From Nigrospora sphaerica (lineage: Eukaryota; Ascomycota; Sordariomycetes; Amphisphaeriales; Apiosporaceae): a stretch of 64,000 bases of DNA. The DNA lies in NCBI GenBank assembly GCA_018287875.1, contig JAGVVL010000002.1, positions 3,844,001 through 3,908,000 on the forward strand, given 5' to 3'. Below are positions 51,755-63,126 of the stretch, piece after piece. The notes below the pieces were generated by a model. The model searched no databases and was not told where the DNA came from. It saw nothing but the letters and a program-made list of their open reading frames with translations. Numbering within the stretch: position 1 is the first letter of the stretch; every line of letters starts with the position of its first letter. Position numbers and translations under genes: made by a program.

Positions 51755-54700
51755 ATGGAGAGCTATTCGCAGGCGGTCCCGCGTGACGCTCTCACCTTGC
51801 ACGATGTGACCAGTGGGCTTCACCTGGGCGCCGGCCACGTCCCCGGCCCCGGATTTCAGCATGGCCGCCTCTCTCTTCTTCAGCTTCCCCCTTCTGGCTA
51901 CAGCACGGCTCAGACGGCCTTGCTCATTGCGCCCTCAGTCTTGTTCCTCCTGCTGTTCCCCTTTCGCTCCCTTCAGCTGCGCCGGGCCAGCCTCAAGGTT
52001 CTGCCCAATTACACGGGTGCTTGCAAAGTCGTAAATGCCCCCCTTCCGAGTCCCCGCTCAAGGACAGGTCGCTGACATGGAAATACATGCGCCCATCACC
52101 TTAGCTTCTGACTTTGGCCCTCGCTGCAGTCAACCTTGCTGCTCTGGTCCTCTGCCTGGCGTCGCACCCGCGCCCGAATGGAGCTACCATCGCCGCGAAC
52201 ATCGCATCTTTCGTCGCGACGATTGCCGTGTGCCAGCTCACCTTCCTAGAGCATGGGCGCTCCGTCAGGCCGTCGAGTTTGCTCCTGTTTTACCTTCTGG
52301 CTTGTGTGATATGCGAGGGCGTGCTCCTGAAATCCTTCCATCATGACCGCGTCGCCTCCGTTTCCGTACACGTGCTTACAGCGGCTTTCGGGCTCAAACT
52401 GGTACTGCTCGCTGTGGAGTCACGGAGCAAAAGGTCGTACCTGAGAGAGCCATACAAAGACCTGCCCGCGCTCGAGACCATCGGTGACCTCAACAAGACC
52501 CTCCTCCTCTGGGTCAACAGCCTCATACTACTGGGCAACCGGAAGCTGCTCTCCTTTCCGGACCTTCCTAAACTTGACCGCCCGCTGACTTCGGAACGCC
52601 TCCGTGAACGGCTGGGCACAGCATGGGAGAAGACAAGTAGGCAACGCGTCCTTTCCCACATGCACCATGGAGGATACTCACACCCGAAAAGGAAAGCCAG
52701 AACCATCCGACGATGCCACGACCGCCTCGGCCTTGCTTTCTGCATGGTTTTGGTGCTTCTCAAGCGACATGACCATCGCGGCCCTCCCGCGCTTCGTCAT
52801 CACTCTTCTGCGATATTCACAGCCTATTCTGATCAGCACCACCATCGCTTATGTTAGTCCCAGGGTCTCATCGTCGGGTACCGATCTAGCCTTGGATTTG
52901 AACGGCTATCAAATCATTGTTGCGACCGTGGTCATCTACGTGGGCATCGCTGTGAGTAGATGCATCCGTCCTACCCCCGTCTGATGGCTACGACACTGAC
53001 ACCAACAGATTCTAACCAGTATCTACCAACAAGGAATTAACCGCATCATCGTCAAAACACGCGGTGGCTTGATCGGTCTCATCCATGCTCGTTGCTTGAC
53101 CCTGCGCGATGGGGTTTACGATGATGCCGCAGCCGTCACGCATATGAGTAACGACGTCGATGGCCTTGACTTGATTGTCTACCTCACACAGGAAACCCTT
53201 GCCCAAACGATTGAGCTGGCGCTTGGGATGTACCTGCTATCGGGACAACTGGGCTGGTGGTGCTTAACCCCTATCTTCATCGTCCTCTGTACGTCCTCAT
53301 CCCTCCCACCGCGTTTGGTGCTCGTTAGGGTCGCTCACTGACCGGCCCAAACGACAGTCTGCTACATCGTATCAGGGTGGATTGGCTCCAAGATTGGAAA
53401 TGTGGTAATGGAGTGGCAAGCGGCGAAACAGAAACGCATCGCCATCACGACCTCGATGATCGACTACATCAAAAACATCAAAATGATGGGCATGACCACC
53501 ACAATCATGGCCAGGATTCATGAGTCCAGAATGTTCGACATTGGCAAGGGCAACGCGTTCCGCAAGATGATTCTGTATTTCAACGCGTCCGGTGAGAAAC
53601 GCTTGGATTTTCTTACACCCCTGAGCAACCGCGTTTACTGATCCGGTGGTAGGCATTTCGTTGCAGCTTCTGGCGCCTGCGGCGACTTTGGCGCTTTACT
53701 CCCTTGATTCCAAGCGCAGAGGTGTCGACACTTTCGACCCACAGAAGGCTTTCACGGCCTTTGCCATTATTAACCTCGTCATCACCCCAGCAAATATGCT
53801 GCTGGGTGTGTACCCTCAGTTTCATTCGGTCATCGGAAGTGCTGTTCGTATCCAGAATTATCTACTGGGGCCATCTCGAGAAGACAAACGCATCCTCCTG
53901 GCGAACGGGAAGAGCACAGCATCCAACGGGAATGGTGAAACCAACGGACATGGCCTCAACGGCGAGGCTGCGACCAGCGAAGACCTTGCGGTGATCATCG
54001 AAAACATCTCGGTTCGCCCAGCTCCCAAGGCCAGCATATGTCTTTCTGGCGTGGACATTGAGATGCGCCAGGGCTCCCTGAACGTGATTTGCGGTGCCGT
54101 GGGCACGGGAAAGACCACTCTGGCAAGGGCCATTCTCGGCGATGTTGTCCCCGACGAGGGCTCCGTCTCCGTATCGACCAAGAAAATCGGATACTGTGCG
54201 CAAAAGCCCTGGATCACCAACGCCAGCATCAAGCAGATCATCTGCGGGCCTATTGAGGACAAGGACATTGACCAAGAGTGGTACAATACCGTCGTCGGAG
54301 CCTGCGGCCTCGACGAAGACTTGAGACAGATCCCCGGAGGAGACTCTGAACCTGTCGGCAGCCGCGGCGCGACGCTTTCTGGAGGACAGCGGCAGCGAGT
54401 GGTGAGTCGTTGCCCGGAATCCACCCTAGCCTGTGCGTCACAAAGCTGACATGACACCAGGCGCTTGCTCGAGCTGTGTACCTAAGACCCGAGATCGTCA
54501 TCCTCGACGACGTTCTGAGTGCTCTGGATGCAAAGACGGAATCGCATGTCGCAAGCAGCTTGCTCGGTGAGGACGGCCTGTTTCGCGCCGTCAAAACCAC
54601 CGTGATCCTCATCACCCACGCAAGTACGTATCTCGTGATACGACCGCTCTTGCCCGTTTGAAGTTCTGTAGCTGACCCGACCAAGCTCAACACTTGCCCC

Positions 54701-57290
54701 TCGCTGACCAAATCATCGTCCTCGCCGAGAACAAGATCGCCGAAAAAGGTACCTGGGCCGAGCTTCGGTCGTCGAGCGGCTACATCAGCAAGTTGCAAGT
54801 CAAAGAATCCGAGGGGCGGGTGGCTCCGAGTGCCGCTATGCAAAAGCCCCCGACGATCCCCGGAACGGATGGTCCTTCGAAAGAAGATATCATGGACCTC
54901 ACGCGGAGAACGGGGGATTTTTCCGTCTATTGTAAGTCCCTTGGCATGCTGTTCCGCCAAGCGAGCTGACTCTGTTCGCAGCATATTACTTTGGGAGCGC
55001 GAGCTCAACGTGGCTGGTCGTCTTCTTTGTTTCATGCTTTTTGCATTCCGTTGCCTTGGGTAGCTTGCCGTACATTCTACGATTCTGGTCCGAATCTGGC
55101 GGCAAGAACATCTGGCTCTATGCCTCCATGTTCTTCCTAGCTTCACTTTTCGCGCTCATTACAGTTATGGGTGTCCTTGGGTGGGTACCCGCAACATCCG
55201 GGTGGACTGGTAACGAACTAACCCAGTTGATAGTACTGTTCTCCTGAAGATCACCCCTAAGGCTGGTGAAGTACTTCACGGCAGGCTCCTGAAAACCATC
55301 ATGAGGTTCGTACTGGCCTGATCCGTTTCCTGGGCCTCGAGAGGCCGCTAATGATCTTCCTTGCCAGGGCACCTCTGGCATACTTCTCCACCACGGATAC
55401 TGGCGTGACCCTGAATAGGTGCGGTTGCTCGTTGGATAGGTGTTGAGACAGTGTCCGTTAACATCCTCTAGGTTCACCCAGGATATGGGCTACCTTGACC
55501 AGAACCTCCCGTTTTCACTGATGGTCACAACCCTTCGTAAGATGCCCCTGTGTCCGGGCAGCGACGTGCGGACTAACCTCTACCGCAGAGCTTTGCAAGC
55601 TTTTGTATCAACTTGTCTTGATATTCACCAGCCAGGTTTTGGTAACATGTAGCCTTCCCTTCATCCTCGGGTTCTTGTTTCTCTTGCAGAAGTACTATCT
55701 CCACACCTCTCGTCAAATACGGTTCCTCGATCTCGAAATGCGGTCTGCCGTGTACACCAACTTCCTTGAGACGGTAAGATCGCCCCATAACGAAACTCGA
55801 AAGGGCCGCTACTCACTTTAATCCTTGCAGCTCGAGGGAATTTCCCATATCCGCTCGCTGGGATGGGAGGGCTACTCGATTACCCAGAACATCAAGCACC
55901 TGGACGTGTCGCAGACGCCGAACCTCATGATGGAAATGATCCAAATTTGGCTGGGGTTCGTCCTCGAGATGCTGGTTGCGTGTCTGGCCATCTTCTTCAT
56001 CGGGTTGGCCGTCGGGCTCCGAGGCTCGACGACGGCGGGGCAGGTGGGCATTGCGCTCAACGTCTTGCTCGGCATGAGTACCACTCTTGTCCGGCTGCTC
56101 GAGATGTGGACGCAGATGGAGACGTCGCTGGGCGCCGTGGCTCGGGTCAAAAACATCGAGAAGACGCTCAAGTCCGAAGACAAGGAAGGAGAAGACTTTG
56201 AGCCTCCCGAAAACTGGCCAGAGAAGGGTGCCATCGAATTTCGAGATGTTACGGCTTCCTATAAGTGAGTCCACGGCCAGCCCGCCGGGCCCGACCCTCT
56301 TTTCCAAAGATGTGGCAATGCTTACTGACCCTCATAGCCCCGAGACTATCGCGTTGAAAGGCGTCTCTCTGAACATCTCGGCTGGCCAAAAGGTGGGAAT
56401 ATGCGGCCGCACTGGAAGGTACCTCTCCATACCCTTCTCGAGCCGACGGCGGCAAGTTGTGCTAAAAACAGGCCCCGTTTAGTGGAAAGTCGACGCTACT
56501 GCTGTCCATCCTCCGCCTTATCGAGCTCGATGCGGGTTCCATTGTCATTGACGGCATTGATTTGTCCTCGGTGCCCCGCGAGACCCTGCGGTCGCGACTG
56601 ATTGCCATACCCCAAGAAACCTTTACTCTGAACGACAGCGTCCGACTCAACGCCGATCCGACGGGGACCAAATCCGACGAGGAGATCATTGACGTGTTGG
56701 AGAAGGTCCAGCTCTGGGACGTCCTCAAATCCCGCGCGGAGGGAGACAGGAAGAAGACGCCCTCCTCGTTCTCGGGCTCGGCGTCGCCCGCCGACGGGCC
56801 AGGCCCGGAGGCGTCGCCCAATGGGACTGCCGAGACGAGGCAGCCAGACGCGGCGGCGGCGGTCGACAACGACGCCGATACGCCCACGGACCCGCTCGGG
56901 ACCCTGCTCAAGAGCTCGCCCCTGTCGCACGGCCAGTTCCAGCTCTTCGGCCTCGCGCGCGCGCTGCTCCTCAAGCACCGGTCCTCGATCCTCATCCTCG
57001 ACGAGGCCACGAGCAACGTCGACGCCGAGACGGACGCGCTGATGCAGCGCATCATCCGCGACGAGTTCGCCGGCCACACAATCCTCACCATCGCCCACCG
57101 TCTCGACACTATCCGCGACGCCGACCTCGTCGTCGTGCTCAGCCGCGGCGCCGTCGTCGAGGTCGGCCCGCCCACCGAGCTGCTGCAGAAGCCGGGTCCG
57201 ACGCGCCGGGACGGCGACGAGGGGGAGGAGCACGAGGTCGGCGACGGTGGCCGCGCCTGGTTCAAGGAGATGTGGGATGGTGCGCATTGA
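51755..57290 (+). CDS. ABCC-type (MRP-like) full ABC transporter
   Basis: Sixteen exons: 51755-52030, 52105-52636, 52692-52951, 53009-53288, 53358-53591, 53653-54401, 54461-54623, 54686-54931, 54982-55180, 55234-55305, 55368-55418, 55472-55536, 55589-55773, 55831-56264, 56338-56418, 56483-57290; 1544 aa, all phases consistent. Layout is TMD0-TMD1-NBD1-TMD2-NBD2. NBD1 has Walker A GAVGTGKTT, signature LSGGQRQR and Walker B IVILDDVLSALD, with Asp in place of the catalytic Glu, as usual for ABCC NBD1. NBD2 has GRTGSGKST, a degenerate LSHGQ signature and canonical ILILDEATSNVD. A Pro/Asp-rich insert precedes the NBD2 signature. Exons 10-12 are short (72, 51 and 65 nt). It probably exports conjugates or metabolites; it converges with the NRPS-like gene, suggesting but not proving a shared role. 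Confidence 0.93.
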
Positions 57291-58163
57291 TGAAGAACCT
57301 CAGCCGCCGGAGGAGGGTTGGAAGGCTCTTGGAAATGTACATGGGCGGGGACGACGGGTCAAAATCGGAGGCAGTCCAAGACGGCGGAACAGGGGGACGG
57401 ACACAATCAGTATTTGTGCGTATTTTCTTTTTCTTCCCCAAAAGCGGCGGCATCCAACACCGCTTTTTATTATATAGAAGAAGCGACGCGGTCGCTCGTA
57501 TGTTTCAACCTTGGAGAGTCTCAAACGGGCCATCGTGGACCCCCGATCCGGCCGTTACCCGGGCGACTTGGGTCGCTTCGTTAATCGGACGCGGAACCCC
57601 CCGGGAGGTTCAAGGTCGTCCATCAAGTTTCTGTCCGTACCGATGCTGATTGGCTTGGTGGATCACACGGCGCTGGGGGCGCACCCAGGCGATACGGGAT
57701 AGCAGAGACTTTCTCGACGAGCCTAGGTAGTAATTGTATGCCCCATGGTTATATGCCCTATAGTGGCGGAGCAAGTAGCTTCTAGTAATGCCAGGGGCGA
57801 CACGGAGGTCGGTAAAGTCCAGGAAAAGGGACATTTTGCTGAAAAATCCACGAGAATTACTACGGAACGGCGTGACACAGACGCGATATTTCCTATTGAG
57901 GGGGAAGTGAGCGTATTCCGGGATACGAAACGGCCGTCAGTCGAGATTCCGACTCGGACTCGGTCGTCGGCCCATTTAAGCAATCACACAGGGCGCGCAA
58001 CAGAAACCGGCGGAAAGGCGAGAAACCCACCATCCACACCCATGAATGTTCCTGCACCTTGGGGCCAAACGACGGGAAAATGATGCCAGCGCCATGGAAG
58101 ATACGAGAAAAAGAACAATCCGGATCCCGCCGCTCCGAGGGCCCGGGGTACGGACGCGACTTT
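57291..58163. other. Convergent intergenic region between transporter and NRPS-like gene
   Basis: 0.87 kb between the ABCC stop (57290, +) and the NRPS-like stop (58164, -). No gene recognised. Confidence 0.6.
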
Positions 58164-61100
58164 TCACTGGAGCGCCTCGGCGTAGTTCGTGACGAGACGG
58201 CCCTCGTTCTCCTCGGCGACGAGCCAGCGGGCAATCCGGGCGAGGTCGTGCGCGATGTCGTCGTACCCCCGGCGGTCGAAGCTGGTGCCGCGCACCTGGA
58301 GGAAGAAGGTGCACGAGTCCGGGCCGCCGAGGCCGGCGATGACGGTCATGCCCACGTGCGGCCGGTTCTCGGCCTTGAGCGTCTCGAGCCGCGCGTGCGG
58401 CTGCGTCCCCGTCAGGCCCATGCCGGGGGCCCAGTTGAAGATCTGGCGGCCCATGACCTCGGGCACCAGGGCGCCGGCGGGCCCGAGGGACGCCATGACC
58501 CGGCGCAGGGGTGCCGCGGCGTGCTGTGTGAGCTTGCCCTGGTGCTCCTGCATCCGCTCGAGGAAGGACACGGCGGTTTCCTCCGCCTTGGGCTCGACGA
58601 GGTTCAAGACCAGCTGGATGGTAGGTCCCGAGACGTCCGTCGCTTCGAATGAACCCCGGGCAAGCACTGCCCGAGGCAGAAACGGGAACGAGGTCCGCGC
58701 AGCCTCGTAGTTGCAAAACAGAGCGTGCGTGTGGCCAGTGCGGTGAATATTCAGCAGGGCCAAGGCGGCCTTGAGGATGATTGGGGCCGTAACTTGAGGA
58801 TGCTTCTTCCGGAAGGCAACGAGGGCCGGGACTTCGAAGCTTGGCTGTGTGGCTTCCGCCAACATGGGCTCTGGATCCCCGACCGGCATGGTGAAAGGTG
58901 GCCAAAGAGCCTTCTGATGGGATTCCAAACCCTCGAGTGCCTTGCAGTGCCACTTGACCGCCGCCGTGGCCTCTGCCGATGTCCGTTGGTTAAAGTACGA
59001 GTCTGCCCAGAGCTTGTAATCCGTATGTTCGGCCAAGGGTACGCCCGCCAACGCGTGCTCGAGATCGTCGTTGATTATCAGGCCGGTGGATGCATCAATG
59101 ACGGCGTGGTCGACGCACATGACGACGCCGGAGGTACCGGTCTCCTCGACGTCGTACAGGGTAATGCGAACCAGAGGCCCAGGGTAGCCGACGTGCTCGT
59201 GGCTGCCGAGTGCTTTGGCACGCAACTCTTCCACCGTCTCCAAAGTTCCACCGTCTCGGAATATTTTGCCGAACAGCTTGTCGCCGTGACGCATTGTGAC
59301 GTGGAGCGCATCTCCGGGCCCTGAGGCAGTCGGGTTTCGCACGAAGAAGGATGCTAGAAGGCGGTTGTTCAGAAGCACGGCCTCGAGGGCTTGTTTCGCT
59401 TGCTACAAAACAAATCAGCGAGCTTCGATTCCGAGACCGGAGGTACCCACGGTCTTGTTTGCCTTCGTGGTGATGATGGAAAACTTGTAACGCCGACGAT
59501 CCAGAAGCCTCGTCTCAGTCATCACACTGATGAAGTCGTCGGCCGGTATGATATCTTCGACATCATCCCAGTCGAAACCACAGGGCGAGATGGCAGAGAG
59601 GACCAATCTCTTCGTTGCGCGGAGAAGATCCGCATCGCCGAGGACATGTGCAATGTCGTCGGCACCGGGGGGTCCGTCACGCGTAAGCCTCGGCCTCACC
59701 GGCGACTTCTCCTCCCCAAGATGTGTTCTCAAGAGGTCGACGTGGCCTGCTATTGTTCCCGCGTCCGCCATACGGGCGAGAGACAGCATCTTCCCTGTTC
59801 TCTGGCGGATGGCGTCCCTGGCTCGCATCACGCTGATGCTGTCGGCAAATTCGCTGATTGGAGTATCGAGCGACAAACGGGATGGATCCAGACCGACCGT
59901 CTTGGCCCAGACATCTTTGACTATGCCTGCGAGCTCCGAATCGTCGCGGCTTGTTGGGACAGTCTCTCGGCCGGCCCGGAAAGCCCGTAATGCGGCCGCC
60001 AGTTTGGCCTTTTGGATTTTCCCAGCCATTGTCCTCGGGTAGTCTGGGAAACCCAAGTCTTCCAGAGACACCACGTCATCGGGAACATAGATTCGACCCA
60101 TGGTCTTCGATACTGCATTCTGAACCTTTTCTTTCGTACCTGCGTCGACCCTGCCCATGACGACTGCAACGGGGACTTCGCCGGCGATTACATCTGGAGC
60201 TGCCACCACCTGGGGGTTCAGACGCGCAAGCTGCGGGTCATTACTGATTGCCGCCTCGATGGCACTTGACGACATGTTCTCGCCGCCGCGAATGATCCTG
60301 CCGACATTAGCGAGAGAAGGGGCCGGAGCGCCACCAAGTCGTAGCTCACATGTCCTTGTATCTTCCTGTGACAAAGAGGCGGCCAGCGTCGTCCATTCTG
60401 GCTTGATCACCTGTCTTGAACCAAAGACGGCCGTCGGTCTTGTCGTGGTAATATGCCTCACTCCCGATGCCGCCTATATAGCCTTGAAGACTTGCGCAGG
60501 ACGCATGAAGCTCTCCCAGGCAGTTTCTTGGTAACACTGTATGGTTGCCTGGGTCGGCAACGCGGAGCGCCACGCCCGTCTGTACCCGTCCAACCGATAC
60601 TTCTTCACCGTCGAACGTTCCGTCAACATCGCGGTGCACGCCACTCGCCATGATTCCCACCTCGGTCATGCCAAGGTTATTGGACACACTCTTCGCTCCC
60701 AACTCGGTGATGCAGGTGTTCAGACTTTTGGGTGTCAGGATAGCGCCGCCAAAGACTACGCGGTCCAAGTGATCAAGCTGGTGCCCGCTAGCTGCTTTCA
60801 AGCCAACCAAGGCGTGAACCATGGTAGGCACAAGCAGGACACTAGAGTGTGTGGTCAGTCCGTGGTAACGTCTTGCACACCCCGAGGTATCGTAGCTCAG
60901 GCTAGGATTCTTCAAGTAGGTACGTACTGGAGAGGAATGGGATGTCAGCAGGTATTTATTCCATTGCACCTAATTGAGCCTCGGATTCGTCCCAACCCGA
61001 TATCCAAAATCATACAGCAGATGGGTCGGGGAGGGGGAGCTCTCACCTCTGTGACCTTTTCCCGGAGCAGTGTTTGCATGACGGTGTCGGCCTGGAACCC

Positions 61101-62000
61101 TGGACCAGGATATATTAAAGCCGCTCCGGCGGTGTGGCATATACTGCAGGTCAAATGGCCCATAGAGTGATTGTTCGGCACCACACAGCAAAGACTGGCG
61201 TTTGGTCCCACCCTGGCGTCCGTTTCAAACGTATTGGCGAGCATGGGGTGTTGTGTGAAGCATCCCTTGGGCTTCGAGGTCGTTCCACTGGTGAACACCA
61301 CCAAGCCGTCGATGACCTTGTTTCGGGAGTTTACCTCACCGTCTGCTGCAGATGTTGGTTCTAGGGACATCAGTGCCTCAAAGGATTTCCAATTCGGGAC
61401 GGCATCGGTGGACACCACCACCTTGACGGCCTCGTCGAAGATGCCCAGCTCGTCGACTTGGGTTGCCAATTCGGAAGAGCAAGTAACAGCAACCGGGCGC
61501 TTGCCCGGGGTTACAGACTTGGCCGTGTTGATCATGTAAATCAACTCTTCCCTGTTGGAGAAGTTACGGGGGTTGATGGGAACAAAGACACATCCTATTT
61601 CGATCGAAGCATGGCTACAGGAATGGGTTAGCTTTTTTCTGGTCGAATCTGGATATCAGCGCCCAAACAGCCGCGGGACTCACTACGCCAGTACATGCTC
61701 GGCACTGTTATAGTTGAAGGTGAAGAAGGGCATGCCGGGCTCGACGCCAGCCGCTCTAAGTCCTTGAACCAGGCGATGAATACCGCCTCGGAGGTGCCGG
61801 TAGGACCATCGGAGATATGGACTCTGGCGAAAGCTTTCATCGTCGAGGGGCTGGTTGGGGATCTGGTACAGTCCGGCGGGCTGGTGGACACAGACAAGCG
61901 CCAGGTGGTCGGGGTAGTTTTCAACGACCCTTTGAAAGCGCTCCTGAATGGCCAGATTGCGGACCAGCGGTCCCCCGTGAACTTCGCTGAGCTCAGACAT
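58164..62000 (-). CDS. Single-module NRPS-like enzyme: adenylation, carrier, condensation (A-T-C)
   Basis: Activates a carboxylic acid as an adenylate, loads it on a phosphopantetheine arm and transfers it through a terminal C domain to an unknown amine or alcohol. Exons (minus) are 61684-62000, 61047-61614, 60350-60909, 59451-60297 and 58164-59402; 1176 aa. A domain: VVFTSGTTSKPKG (211-223), NNLGMTE, FKTGDQARMDDAGRLFVTGR (A7), RGGENM, and AGKIQK with the A10 Lys. Carrier: EFADSISV, Ser635. C domain: DHAVIDA with His863 and Asp867; the usual first His of HHxxxDG is Asp, and FNWAPGMG replaces DFGWG. The junction of exons 2 and 3 is uncertain: a 137 nt intron with an AAG acceptor keeps phase but adds a residue block before SSVLLVPTM. 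There is no reductase or thioesterase. It converges with the ABCC transporter. Confidence 0.9.
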
Positions 62001-63126
62001 GGCGGCATGCTGCTGGGGAAGGGAGGGAGGGAGAGAAAAACAACTTGGAATTGCGTCTCACGGATTCGCCTTAAATATATAGATTTGGCCGAAGCAGTAC
62101 TGTAAGCCGGCTACGACACGTCACCCAATCATCACAAGTGGTTGCTGACGTTGACGGCCAGAGCCGGTCGTCCTCTAAGGAAGGGCGGAGACATCACAGG
62201 ATCGATCCACCATTCTTTACAAGTGCAGAGGGGGTCGAAGGATTCAAGTCCCTTACTGCATAACAAGATGGTCGAAAGCGCCAGTCACGAAGGAAGCAGG
62301 CGGGGTGTCAGGGCGCGCCCTCCACGGCCACATGTGCTGGGCGATGCAGTGCCATGGTGCCCGGTAAAGGGCCACGGCGTGGATGTCCTCTTGGTGCTCG
62401 ACATGCCGTACGAGGCGGGAATGGGTCTTTCGAAATAACCGTTGGTGGGATTTCGGGATGATGGGGTGGGCGTGGCCTGCGTGTGCGTGGTGTTGCATTA
62501 CTGGGGAATGGCCGGGTGGGATTGGATGCATACATTAACGGCGGGGCTGCGTGCGGGGGTGCCTCGGCTGCACCCCAACTGGTGGCTACTTCCCCAGGAG
62601 TAAGATCTAAAAAGCGATCTAATACACAGCAGCAAGGAAGGAAGTAAGCCCTTGAGGGGTGTGATATTTTAGTACCCGCGGCTCCGGGGCCGTCCCTACT
62701 TCGGGCAGAAAACCCCCACCGGAGCAGAAGGGGAGAGCCCCGTCCGAATGGCCACGAATCCATCGCAGGATTGCTCCACGGGCATGGATCGCACGTCGGC
62801 TCGACCAGGCATCGCGGGCTGATGTTACTCGCGGGCTACCCGCCCCCCAGATGCTGTCGCTGCCTGGCGATTCTGGATATTGTGCCGCAAGAGTGCAGCT
62901 CTACTTGCAGCCCTACCGGGCTGGGGTGTAAGTGCCATGACGCAATTGCGTCTCACGTCTGCATGCATATCCACGCCTTGGAACTCCAGGCATCAGCCGG
63001 TTTCTTGACACGTGGGAGGCGTCTTATAAAAATGGCGGATTTGATGCCATTCCCCTGAGGCTCCGCGGCATACACGCCGTCTCCGTCCTCCCCGGGAACA
63101 AGCCTCGCTCTATCCTAGCCGACAAC
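62001..63126. other. 1.1 kb divergent promoter region
   Basis: Lies between the NRPS-like gene (-) and PARP (+). No gene supported. Confidence 0.6.
62071..62081 (-). promoter_or_regulatory. TATA-box candidate of the NRPS-like gene
   Basis: TATATATTTAA on the minus strand, about 71-81 bp before the ATG at 62000. A strong TATA match is consistent with an inducible gene; position-based prediction. Confidence 0.5.
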
